The position numbers and the translations under genes were made by a program. Shown here piece by piece: positions 50,171 through 59,047 of a stretch of 64,000 bases of DNA; position 1 is the stretch's first letter, and each line of letters opens with the position of its first letter. The DNA is from Alphaproteobacteria bacterium (GTDB lineage: Bacteria; Pseudomonadota; Alphaproteobacteria; Rhizobiales; Xanthobacteraceae): positions 1 to 64,000 of the forward strand of contig VGEP01000007.1 of assembly GCA_016869215.1 (NCBI GenBank). The letters run 5' to 3'. The notes under the pieces were generated by a model. That model searched no databases and had not been told where the DNA came from. It saw nothing but the letters and a program-made list of their open reading frames with translations.

Positions 50171-50322
50171 TACCCTCTCCTCTTGTGGGAGAGGGTGGCG
50201 AAGCCGCGCGAAGCGAGGCTGAGCCGGGTGAGGGGTTCTTGGGCGACTTGTTGTTCATTGACCCCTCACCCGCCTCGCGCATTTCGTGCGCTCGGCACCC
50301 TCTCCCGCAAGGGGAGAGGGTA
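50171..50322. repeat. Compound nested inverted repeat, intergenic
   Basis: ACCCTCTCC..GGAGAGGGT (50172-50196) and ACCCTCTCCC..GGGGAGAGGGT (50297-50321) flank an inner GGGTGAGGGGT..ACCCCTCACCC pair. Confidence 0.85.
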
Positions 50323-50356
50323 ACCGAGTGCGCTGCACCGGTTACGTGATGCGGCA

Positions 50357-51565
50357 ATGACCCAAGCCGTCGACACGTCGATCGCCACGCGCCGCGCCAG
50401 CGACGTCCAGCTCATCGCCGGCGTGAGCGCAGCGCACTTCATCAGTCACTACTACATCCTCGTGCTGCCGCCGCTGTTCGCCTTCGTGCGCGCCGAATAC
50501 GGCGTAAGCTACACCGAACTCGGCCTCGCGCTGACGGTGTTCAACGCGGTATCGGCGATCTTCCAGACTCCCGCGGGATTTCTCGTCGACCGCTACAACG
50601 CGCGGCTGATCCTGGCCGCGGGTGTGTTGATCGGCTCGGTCGCGCTTGCGATCACCGCGATGGTGAATTCGTTCTGGGTGCTGGTGGCGATGTTCGGCCT
50701 GCTCGGCGTCGGCAACACCGTCTATCATCCCGCCGACTACTCCCTGCTCTCGCGCCACGTCTCGCCTGAGCGGATGAGCCAGGCCTATTCGGTGCACACG
50801 TTCTCCGGCCTGCTCGGCAGCGCGGTCGCGCCGATCGGGATGCTGTCCATGCACAGCCTGTTCGGCTGGCGCGGCGCGATGATGAGCGCGGCCGTGCTCG
50901 GCGTCGCGTGCGCGGCGATCCTGCTGTTGCAGCGCGATACGCCCGAGCGCACGCCGGTCAAGCCGCGCGAGAGCAAGGACACCGACTCCGGATGGCGCGT
51001 CCTGCTGACCGCGCCGATCTTGATCAACTTTCTGTTCTTCACCATCCTCGCGTTCGGCAACTACGGCCTGATGAACTTTGCGGTCGTGGCGCTCGGCGCG
51101 CTGCACAACACGCCGGTTGCGACCGCCAACACCGCCTTGTCCGGCAACCTGTTCCTCGCGGCCTTCGGCGTGCTGGTCGGCGGCTATATCGCCGCGCGCA
51201 CGACGCGCCACCGCCTGACCACCTGCCTCGGCCTGTTCGGCGCGGGGCTCGTGGTGTTCTGCATCAGCATGGTCGATCTCGGCGCCGTGCTGCTGGTGCT
51301 CGCCATGTCGCTGACCGGGCTCCTGTTCGGCATCGTCATGCCCTCGCGCGACATGATCGTGCGCGAAGCGACGCCGCCCGGAGCATTCGGCAAGGTGTTC
51401 GGCTTCGTCACCAACGGCTTCAACATCGGCGGCATCCTATCGCCGATCCTGTTCGGCGCGCTGATGGACCACGGCGAGCCGCGGATGGTGTTCTGGGTCA
51501 TTGCCGCGGCCTCCCTCGCCGCCGTCCTTACCGTCGCCTGGACGGCGAAGCACCGGCGGACCTGA
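50357..51565 (+). CDS. MFS transporter
   Basis: 402 aa, multi-TM; AEYGVSYTELGLALTVFNAVSAIFQTPAGFLVDRYNARLIL. Confidence 0.92.
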   Translation: MTQAVDTSIATRRASDVQLIAGVSAAHFISHYYILVLPPLFAFVRAEYGVSYTELGLALTVFNAVSAIFQTPAGFLVDRYNARLILAAGVLIGSVALAITAMVNSFWVLVAMFGLLGVGNTVYHPADYSLLSRHVSPERMSQAYSVHTFSGLLGSAVAPIGMLSMHSLFGWRGAMMSAAVLGVACAAILLLQRDTPERTPVKPRESKDTDSGWRVLLTAPILINFLFFTILAFGNYGLMNFAVVALGALHNTPVATANTALSGNLFLAAFGVLVGGYIAARTTRHRLTTCLGLFGAGLVVFCISMVDLGAVLLVLAMSLTGLLFGIVMPSRDMIVREATPPGAFGKVFGFVTNGFNIGGILSPILFGALMDHGEPRMVFWVIAAASLAAVLTVAWTAKHRRT

Positions 51566-52782
51566 TGAGCGCCGATGCGCACCGGAACGGGGGTGCGCCG
51601 GCGATGCTGCAGCCGTTGACCGCGCTGCTGCTGTGGCTCGGCGGCATCGGGCTGCGGATCACGATCCTTGCGGTTCCGCCGGTCATCCCGCTGATCCACG
51701 ACGACCTGAAGATGACCGAGACGCAGGTCGGCATTCTCACCGGCCTGCCGATGGTGCTGTTCGCGGGCGCAGCGATTGCGGGCTCGCTCTTGATCGCACG
51801 CTTTGGTGCACGGACGGCGCTGATCGCGGGGCTTTTGCTCTGCGCCGCGGGCTCGGCGGCGCGCGCGGTCGGACCGAACCTCGCGATGCTCTATTTCGGC
51901 ACCGTCGTCACCGCCTTCGGCGTCGCGGTGATGCAGCCGTCGCTGCCGCCGCTGGTACGCGCCTGGGTGCCCAATCGTGTGGGCTTCGCCACCGCCGTCT
52001 ACACCAACGGGCTGATCGTCGGCGAGATCATCCCGATCATGGCGACGATCCCGTTCCTGCTGCCCGCGGTCGGCAACAGCTGGCGCATGAGCTTCGTGAT
52101 CTGGGCGCTGCCGGTTCTGGCCATCGCCGCGATCATCGCGCTGCTTGCGCCGCGGCAGGCGCCTCCCGCCAGCGCAGCGCCCGTGACGGGCCGCAAATGG
52201 CTGCCGGACTTCCGCAACCCGCTGCTCTGGCGCATCGGCTTCATGCTCGGCAGCGTGAACTCGATGTATTTCTCTCTCAACGGCTTCCTGCCGGACTACC
52301 TGACGCACACCGGACGCCCCGACCTGATCCACGGCGCGCTTACCGCCATGAACGTCGGGCAGTTGCCGGCGTCGTTCCTGCTGCTGCTGTCGGCCGACCG
52401 CATGGTGCGGACGGTATGGTCCTATCTCGCCTGCGGTGCGGTCTGCCTTGCGAGCGTGCTGATGATCGTCGCAGGCGGAAACTGGGTGCTGATCGGCGCG
52501 GCGCTGTTCGGCTGCTTCGGCGCTGCGATCCTGGTGCTGGTGCTGGCGCTGCCGCCGCTGCTCAGCGCGCCGGAGGACGTCCACCGCCTCACCGCCGGCA
52601 TGTTCAGCATCTCCTATTCCTGCGCCGTGGTCGTGCCGATTATCAGCGGCGCGCTGTGGGATCTGACCGGCTGGCCGGTCGCCGCGCTCGTTCCGATCGG
52701 GCTCTGCGCGCTCGTCGTGGTCGGTCTTGCGCCCTCGGTCGCGCTGCGCGACAAATCGGCGGCGGGAGCATCACATGGGTGA
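51565..52782 (+). CDS. MFS transporter, CynX/NimT-like
   Basis: Starts by TGATG overlap with preceding MFS; WLGGIGLRITILAVPPVIPLIHDDLKMTETQVGILTGLPMVLFAGAAIAGSLLIARFGAR. Confidence 0.9.
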   Translation: MSADAHRNGGAPAMLQPLTALLLWLGGIGLRITILAVPPVIPLIHDDLKMTETQVGILTGLPMVLFAGAAIAGSLLIARFGARTALIAGLLLCAAGSAARAVGPNLAMLYFGTVVTAFGVAVMQPSLPPLVRAWVPNRVGFATAVYTNGLIVGEIIPIMATIPFLLPAVGNSWRMSFVIWALPVLAIAAIIALLAPRQAPPASAAPVTGRKWLPDFRNPLLWRIGFMLGSVNSMYFSLNGFLPDYLTHTGRPDLIHGALTAMNVGQLPASFLLLLSADRMVRTVWSYLACGAVCLASVLMIVAGGNWVLIGAALFGCFGAAILVLVLALPPLLSAPEDVHRLTAGMFSISYSCAVVVPIISGALWDLTGWPVAALVPIGLCALVVVGLAPSVALRDKSAAGASHG

Positions 52783-52788
52783 CAGCCG

Positions 52789-53829
52789 ATGGGTGACAGC
52801 TACGGCACGGTGAAGGTCGCGGCGGTGCAGGCCGCCTCCGTGTTCCTCGACCGCGAAGGCTCGGCCGACAAGGCCTGCCGGCTGATCCGCGAGGCGGGCC
52901 AAAATGGCGCGCGCGTCATCGGCTTCCCGGAAGGATTCATTCCCGCGCATCCGGTCTGGTACCACCACCACGCCGCGACCGGCGCAATCGCAAACAAGCT
53001 CGCGGTCGAACTGTTCAAGAATTCCGTCGAGATTCCCGGGCCGGAAACCGATGCGCTCTGCGCCGCCGCGCGCGACGCCAACGCCTATGTCGTGATCGGC
53101 GTGTGCGAGAAAATCCCGAACACGCTCGGCACCATGTTCAACACCCAGCTCTACATCGGGCCGGACGGGCGGATCATCCGCAAGCACCAGAAGATCATGC
53201 CGACGGTCGGCGAGCGGCTCGTCCACATGGGCGGCTACGGCGACACGTTCGGCACCTTCGACAGCGAGTTCGGGCCGATGTCCGGCCTGATCTGCGGCGA
53301 AAACTCCAACCCGCTCGCGGTGTTCGCACTGATCGCGGAAGGCACGCGCATCCATGTGATGAGCTGGCCCAATCATTTTCCGACCAGCGGCGATCCGCTG
53401 CGCAACCGGGTCGCTATCGATTCGCAGGCGTTCGCGCAGATGAGCAAGGCGTTCGTGATCTCGGCCTGCGGCACGGTCGACGAGCGTATGATCGAGATGC
53501 TTCGGCCCGGCCCCGACGCTGAGAAGTTCCTGCGCAATCCCGATTGCTGCGGCGGCTCGCTGATCGTCGATCCGCTGGCGCGCATCGTCGCCGGTCCGAT
53601 GGGTGCGGAGGAAGGCATCCTCTACGCCGAGTGCAATCTCGACCTCGGCATCCAGATGAAGCTGCGCCACGACTTCGCCGGCCACTACAACCGGCCCGAC
53701 ATTTTCCAGCTTCACGTCAACCGCGCGGCGCCCGCGCTCTACCGCGTGCACAACGATCCCGCGGCGCTGCCCGGCGCCGACGCCGAGCCCCTCCCCGCCC
53801 CGCCGCCGAGGCTCGCAGGCCCGGAATAG
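52789..53829 (+). CDS. Carbon-nitrogen hydrolase, nitrilase family
   Basis: VKVAAVQAASVFLDREGSADKACRLIREAG, FPEGFIPAHPVWYHHH, RKHQKIMPTVGERLVH, GLICGENSNPLAVFALIAEGTRIHVMSWP (Glu-Lys-Cys arrangement). Confidence 0.93.
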   Translation: MGDSYGTVKVAAVQAASVFLDREGSADKACRLIREAGQNGARVIGFPEGFIPAHPVWYHHHAATGAIANKLAVELFKNSVEIPGPETDALCAAARDANAYVVIGVCEKIPNTLGTMFNTQLYIGPDGRIIRKHQKIMPTVGERLVHMGGYGDTFGTFDSEFGPMSGLICGENSNPLAVFALIAEGTRIHVMSWPNHFPTSGDPLRNRVAIDSQAFAQMSKAFVISACGTVDERMIEMLRPGPDAEKFLRNPDCCGGSLIVDPLARIVAGPMGAEEGILYAECNLDLGIQMKLRHDFAGHYNRPDIFQLHVNRAAPALYRVHNDPAALPGADAEPLPAPPPRLAGPE

Positions 53830-53860
53830 CAATCCTCTGCATAGCGTTTCAGGTGAACCG

Positions 53861-54538
53861 ATGGACGTCTTCGAAGCGGTCGACTCGCGCATCTCCTGCC
53901 GCGCCTTTCTCGACAAGCCGGTCGATCCCGGGGTCGTCCGCGACCTGATCGTGCGGGCGCAACGCGCGGCCTCCGGCGGTAACCTCCAATCCTGGTTCGT
54001 CTATGCCCTGACCGGCGAGCCGCTGAAAGAGTTCAAGCGCCGCGCCGCGGATGCCATCGAGGGCAAGAACCCGCGCCAGTTTCCGACCGAATATCCGGTC
54101 TATCCGGAAAAGATGTGGGAGCCCTATCTCGGCCGCCGCGAGCACCACGGCGTGCAGCTCTACGGCGCACTCGGCATCGGACGCGACGATCACGTGGGAC
54201 GGATCGAACAGCACAAGCGCAACTACGCCTTCTTCGGCGCGCCGGTCGGATTGTTCATCTGCATCGACCGCAAGCTCGGACCCGGCCAATGGGCCGACCT
54301 CGGCGGCTATATCCATACGCTCGCCCTCCTTGCACGCGCCCGCGGCCTCGACACCTGCCCGCAGGAGGCCTGGGCGCGGCTCTACAAGACGGTCGGTGAG
54401 TTCCTCGAACTGCCGCCCGAGCAGATGCTGTTCTGCGGCATGGCCATCGGCTACGGCGACCACGGCCATCCGGCCAACAGCTTCCGCTCGCCGCGCGCGG
54501 AGCTGCCGGAGTTCTGCAGGTTCCACGGGTTCGATTGA
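53861..54538 (+). CDS. Nitroreductase family protein
   Basis: MDVFEAVDSRISCRAFLDKPVDPGVVRDLIVRAQRAASGGNLQSWFVYALTG; LFCGMAIGYGDHGHPANSFRSPRAEL. Confidence 0.93.
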   Translation: MDVFEAVDSRISCRAFLDKPVDPGVVRDLIVRAQRAASGGNLQSWFVYALTGEPLKEFKRRAADAIEGKNPRQFPTEYPVYPEKMWEPYLGRREHHGVQLYGALGIGRDDHVGRIEQHKRNYAFFGAPVGLFICIDRKLGPGQWADLGGYIHTLALLARARGLDTCPQEAWARLYKTVGEFLELPPEQMLFCGMAIGYGDHGHPANSFRSPRAELPEFCRFHGFD

Positions 54539-54561
54539 CCGGCCAACGCTACAAACGGAAA

Positions 54562-54581
54562 CCCCGGCGCGTGCGCCGGGG
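54562..54581. terminator. Putative hairpin terminator between convergent genes
   Basis: CCCCGGCGC-GT-GCGCCGGGG, flanked by AAA and CTT. Confidence 0.6.
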
Positions 54582-54607
54582 CTTCGCATGTCCACCGCTG
54601 TCGGCGG

Positions 54608-55870
54608 TCAGCAGTGCTTGCAGGGCGGGAAGTCGCGGCTATAGACCGGCTGCTTGAGGAACGCGTCCTTCCCATAGGTCCAGAACTGGCCGACATTCGG
54701 GTAGGTCTTGATGACCGTGTTCCAGAGCTCCGGCTTGTCGTAGCCGAACATCCGCTTCTTCTCGACCTTCTTGATGTAGATGTTGTGCACCGGATTGCGC
54801 ATGTCGTCGAACGACACCGGGCCGCGCACGGCGTCGATCTTGAGCGCGGCCATCGACTTTACGAACGCCTCCGAGCCAGGCCACTTGCCCTTCGCGCCCT
54901 TCATGGCCTCGTGAATCATCTGCGCGGTGGTGTAGTTGGTCTCGGAGAAGTACGACGGAACCTTGTTGTACTTCGCGCGATACTTCTTCACGAAGGCGGC
55001 GTTCTTCGGCGTGTCGATTGCGGCGCTGTATTGCAGCGCGGAGACGTCGCCGATCACCTCGTCGCCCATGAACGGCAGCGCGAACTCGTCGTAGCTCGTG
55101 CCGCCGCCGACGATCGGCTTCTTGTAGCCGGAGCTGCGCAGCTGTTTGGGGAACTGCAGCGCCATCGGACCGACCATCAGCGTGAACACTGCGTCGGCAT
55201 CCGCCTTGATGGTCGGGATGTAAGGCCCGAAATCCTTGGTGCCGAGCGGCGGCCAGATCTTCTGCACGAGTCGTCCGCCGCAGTCCTCGAACGCCTTCTG
55301 GAATCCGCCGACGACCTCATAGCCGAACGCATAGTCGGCGGCGATTGCGGCAATACGCTTGTAGCCCTGATCGCAGGCCCACTGCCCGAGCGGGTGATGC
55401 GGCTGCGAGCTGGTCCAGCCGGTGCGGATGAAATACGGATACTTCGACAGGTCGCGTTGCGTCAGGTCGTCGGCCGCGGGCACCGATGCGATGTACACTG
55501 TCTTGTCGGCCGTGCTGACCGGCGCGAGCGCGTAGCCGGTCGAGGCCAGCACGCCGCCGACGAACATCTGCACCTTGTCCTGCAGGATCAGCTTCTTCGC
55601 CTTGGTGACCGCGGTATCGGGTTTGCCCTGCGAGTCTTCGACGATCAGCCTGACCTTCGCCCCGCCGAACTCGCCCTTGGTTTCTTCGAGGTACAGGTTG
55701 AAGCCGTCGACCATGTCCTTGCCGACCTGGGCGAAGATGCCGGTCATCGGCGCGATGAAGCCGATGCGCAACTCCTGGGCCTGGGCGCTTGCGGGCTGCG
55801 CCGAACCGGCCGCGATCGCCGCACCGAATGCGGCGCAAAGAATCCCTGTCGTTCCGAATTTCATGGACAT
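54608..55870 (-). CDS. ABC transporter substrate-binding protein (branched-chain amino acid / Peripla_BP_6 family)
   Basis: Signal peptide; LRIGFIAPMTGIFAQVGKDMVDGFNLYLEETKGEFGGAKVRLIVEDSQGKPDTAVTKAKKLILQDKV. Confidence 0.93.
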   Translation of the reverse strand: MSMKFGTTGILCAAFGAAIAAGSAQPASAQAQELRIGFIAPMTGIFAQVGKDMVDGFNLYLEETKGEFGGAKVRLIVEDSQGKPDTAVTKAKKLILQDKVQMFVGGVLASTGYALAPVSTADKTVYIASVPAADDLTQRDLSKYPYFIRTGWTSSQPHHPLGQWACDQGYKRIAAIAADYAFGYEVVGGFQKAFEDCGGRLVQKIWPPLGTKDFGPYIPTIKADADAVFTLMVGPMALQFPKQLRSSGYKKPIVGGGTSYDEFALPFMGDEVIGDVSALQYSAAIDTPKNAAFVKKYRAKYNKVPSYFSETNYTTAQMIHEAMKGAKGKWPGSEAFVKSMAALKIDAVRGPVSFDDMRNPVHNIYIKKVEKKRMFGYDKPELWNTVIKTYPNVGQFWTYGKDAFLKQPVYSRDFPPCKHC

Positions 55871-56157
55871 AGCCCTCCCTCGGGGAACCGGCGGCCCGTC
55901 TGATGCGGCCTTGCGGCGTCAATCGCGCGCTGCAATATCGCGCGCCGCAACGCTAGCACCCGCCCCCTTTGGGCGGAAGCCCACCGGGCGCCGCCGAATT
56001 TCCGGAAGTTCATTGGGATTTCAGAGGGCCGGGCGGGCTCTTAGGTCGACGCCGGCAGAGCCCTGACATGCTCACGGGCATTGCCGGAACGCTGCGCAAC
56101 AGCGGCCGTTCGTGGTATAAGGTTCGAAATCGAGATGGGCGGCCCCGGAGAGCAGCT

Positions 56158-57168
56158 ATGAGCTTGCAGACATTGGGATATATCGGGCTTCGCACCCAGA
56201 ATCTGGACGACTGGACGGCCTACGCCAGCCGCTTCCTCGGCATGCAGCTCGTCGACAAGAGCCGCGGCACCGCCACGTTCCGGATGGACGACAAGAAACA
56301 GCGCCTGGTGGTTCAGGAAGACGCGGGCGACGCTCCGGGGTTCTTCGGGTGGGAAGTCGCCGACGCCTCCGCCCTCGACGCCTATGCCGCCAATCTCGAA
56401 CGCCACAAGGTGCCGTTCGCGCGCGGCTCGCGGGCGCTGGCTGACGAGCGCAAGGTCCGCGACCTGATCGTGCTGTCGGACCCGGCCGGCAACCGGCTGG
56501 AGATGTTCCACGGCGCGGAGACCACGGCCGATCCGTTCAAGCCCGGCCGCGCCATCTCCGGCTTCCGCACCGGTCCGCTCGGCATGGGCCATGCCGTCCT
56601 GCATTGCGAGCAGATCGGCGACATCCTGCCGTTCTACCGGGACATCCTCGGTTTCAAGCTCAGCGACTACTTCCTCAAGCCGTTCGCGGCCTATTTCTTC
56701 CATCTCAACCCGCGCCACCACAGCGTCGCCTTCATCGAGTCCGGCAAGACCGGCATCCATCACCTGATGGTCGAGACCTGCTATCTCGACGACGTCGGCC
56801 AGGGCTACGACCTCGCGCTGAAGAATCCGGAGATGATCGCGACCACCTTCGGTCGCCACTTCAACGATCAGGTGCACTCGTTCTATTCGTGGTCGCCGTC
56901 CAAGTTCATGTTCGAGTACGGCTGGGGCGGCCGCTCGATCGACGTCGACAACTGGCAGGTCGAGGAGATCACGCAAGGGCCGAGCCTGTGGGGCCATGAG
57001 CGCTACTGGCTCAACGAGGAGCAGCGCAACGTGGCGCGCGACCTGCGCATCTCCAACGCCGAGAAGGGCTACCGCATCCCGCTCAACGTGATGGAAGGCA
57101 ACTACAAGGTCGCGCGCGACGTCTGCCCGTGGTGGGACGCGACGGCGCCCGCGCGGAAGACGGGTTGA
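56158..57168 (+). CDS. VOC family protein, type I extradiol ring-cleavage dioxygenase-like (BphC-like)
   Basis: Two-domain VOC architecture: LGYIGLRTQNLDDWTAYASRFLGMQLVDKS; MGHAVLHCEQIGDILPFYRDILGFKLSDYF; IHHLMVETCYLDDVGQGYDLAL. Confidence 0.88.
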   Translation: MSLQTLGYIGLRTQNLDDWTAYASRFLGMQLVDKSRGTATFRMDDKKQRLVVQEDAGDAPGFFGWEVADASALDAYAANLERHKVPFARGSRALADERKVRDLIVLSDPAGNRLEMFHGAETTADPFKPGRAISGFRTGPLGMGHAVLHCEQIGDILPFYRDILGFKLSDYFLKPFAAYFFHLNPRHHSVAFIESGKTGIHHLMVETCYLDDVGQGYDLALKNPEMIATTFGRHFNDQVHSFYSWSPSKFMFEYGWGGRSIDVDNWQVEEITQGPSLWGHERYWLNEEQRNVARDLRISNAEKGYRIPLNVMEGNYKVARDVCPWWDATAPARKTG

Positions 57169-57173
57169 GCCTC

Positions 57174-57277
57174 TGTCATTCCGGGGCGCGCCGAAGGCGC
57201 GAACCCGGAATCCAGCGGGCGACTCCGTTCACTGCATCTGGATTCCGGATCGCCGCTTCGCGGCGTCCGGAATGACG
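57174..57277. repeat. Intergenic nested inverted repeat
   Basis: Outer GTCATTCCGG / CCGGAATGAC; inner CCGGAATCCAG / CTGGATTCCGG. Confidence 0.85.
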
Positions 57278-57293
57278 GCGGAAAGGCTCTGCC

Positions 57294-58556
57294 ATGAACG
57301 TCAACGTGCCGCCCGGCGCTATTGCGAACGCCCCTCATCCCGTGGAATGGCCCGAGGGCGCGCTGACGCGCGTGCCCTACTGGATTTACCAGTCGCCCGA
57401 GATCTTCGCAGCCGAACAGCAGCGGCTCTATGAAGGCCCGATCTGGAACTATCTCTGTCTCGAAGCCGAGGTGCAAAAGCCCGGCGACTACCGCGTCACC
57501 CACGTCGGCTCCATGCCGGTCGTGGTCGCGCGCGATTTCGACGACGAAGTCTACGCCTTCGAGAACCGCTGCGCGCACCGCGGCGCGCTAATCGTGCTCG
57601 ACGGCGGCGGCAAGGCGCGCGACTTCACCTGCGTCTATCACGCCTGGAACTACGACCTGAAAGGCAACCTGAAGGCCGTCGCCTTCGAGGACGGCGTCAA
57701 CGGCAAGGGCGGCATGGCCAGGACCTTCTGCCGCTCCGACCATGGGCCGCGCAAGCTGCGGATCGCTACGTTCTGCGGCCTGGTGTTCGGCTCGCTGCAC
57801 GACGACGTGCCGCCGATCGAGGAATACCTGGGCGACGAGGTCGCAGCCAAGATCGCGCGCGTGCTGCACAAGCCCGTCGTCGTCACCGGCCGCTTCACCC
57901 AGGTGCTGCCGAACAACTGGAAGCTCTACTTCGAGAACGTCAAGGACACGTACCACGCGAGCCTGCTGCACACGTTCTTCACGACGTTCCGGATCAACCG
58001 GCTGTCGCAGCGCGGCGGGCTGGTCATCGCCCCGAACGGCGGCAGCCACGCCAGCTTCTCCTACGTCGACAAGACCAGCACCGATCACGACTATTCGGCG
58101 ATGGGCATCCGCTCCGACAAGGACGACTTTGCGCTGAAAGACACCACGATCCTCGACACCGTCGACGAGTTCGGCGACGGCTGCCACATGCAGATTCTCA
58201 GCGTGTTCCCGAATTTCGTGCTGCAACAAATCCACAGCGCGCTGGCGATCCGGCAGATATTGCCGAATGGCATCGGTCGCACCGCGCTGAACTGGACTAC
58301 GTTCGGTTTTTCGGACGACACGCCTGACATGAAGCGGCGGCGGCTGGTACACAACAACCTCGCCGGGCCCGCGGGCTACGTCTCGATGGAGGATGGCGCA
58401 GTCGGCGGCTTCGTCCAGCGCGGCATCGCCACGGCCTCCGGCGAGCGCGCAGTGCTGGAGATGGGCGGCACCGAGGCGGTGGCGGAAGGCACGCGCGCAA
58501 CCGAGGCCTCGGTGCGCGGCTTCTGGAAGTGCTACCGCGCGCAAATGGGCATTTGA
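57294..58556 (+). CDS. Rieske aromatic ring-hydroxylating dioxygenase, alpha subunit
   Basis: CAHRGALIVLDGGGKARDFTCVYHAWNYDLKG Rieske motif; NWKLYFENVKDTYHASLLH catalytic iron region. Confidence 0.94.
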   Translation: MNVNVPPGAIANAPHPVEWPEGALTRVPYWIYQSPEIFAAEQQRLYEGPIWNYLCLEAEVQKPGDYRVTHVGSMPVVVARDFDDEVYAFENRCAHRGALIVLDGGGKARDFTCVYHAWNYDLKGNLKAVAFEDGVNGKGGMARTFCRSDHGPRKLRIATFCGLVFGSLHDDVPPIEEYLGDEVAAKIARVLHKPVVVTGRFTQVLPNNWKLYFENVKDTYHASLLHTFFTTFRINRLSQRGGLVIAPNGGSHASFSYVDKTSTDHDYSAMGIRSDKDDFALKDTTILDTVDEFGDGCHMQILSVFPNFVLQQIHSALAIRQILPNGIGRTALNWTTFGFSDDTPDMKRRRLVHNNLAGPAGYVSMEDGAVGGFVQRGIATASGERAVLEMGGTEAVAEGTRATEASVRGFWKCYRAQMGI

Positions 58557-58566
58557 GCGGTCTGCC

Positions 58567-59040
58567 ATGGCGGAAGCGATCACGCTCGAGCGCATCATGG
58601 CGCTGCAGGCCGCCTATATACGATGCATCGACGGCAACGAACTGGAGCGATGGCCGGAGTTCTTCGCCGACGAGTGCCTCTACAAGGTCACAAGCGCGGA
58701 GAACCATCGCGCGGGCCTGGAGAGCGCCATCATCTATGCCGACACCCGCGACATGCTGACCGACCGCGTCCTGTCGCTGCGCCAGGCCAACGTCTACGAG
58801 AAGCAGAGCTACCGTCACATCCTCGGCCTGCCGAGCATCCTGAAGAACGGCGGCGGCGAGGCCGAATGCGAGACGCCGTTCCTGGTGGTGCGGATCATGC
58901 ACGACGGCCAGAGCGACCTGTTCGCAAGCGGCGTCTATCTCGACACCTATCGCCTGGACGGCGGCGATCTGAAGCTCGCCAGGCGCATCGCGGTCTGCGA
59001 TTCCTCGCGGGTCGACACGCTGATGGCGCTGCCACTGTGA
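58567..59040 (+). CDS. Aromatic ring-hydroxylating dioxygenase, beta subunit
   Basis: 157 aa; YIRCIDGNELERWPEFFADECLYKVTSAENHRAG...RDMLTDRVLSLRQANVYEKQSYRHIL; follows alpha subunit. Confidence 0.92.
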   Translation: MAEAITLERIMALQAAYIRCIDGNELERWPEFFADECLYKVTSAENHRAGLESAIIYADTRDMLTDRVLSLRQANVYEKQSYRHILGLPSILKNGGGEAECETPFLVVRIMHDGQSDLFASGVYLDTYRLDGGDLKLARRIAVCDSSRVDTLMALPL

Positions 59041-59047
59041 TCCGACG

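Noticed and set aside
51184-52584. 466-aa minus-strand ORF
   Set aside because: Antisense to the two MFS genes; Arg/His/Gln-rich translation typical of a shadow ORF.
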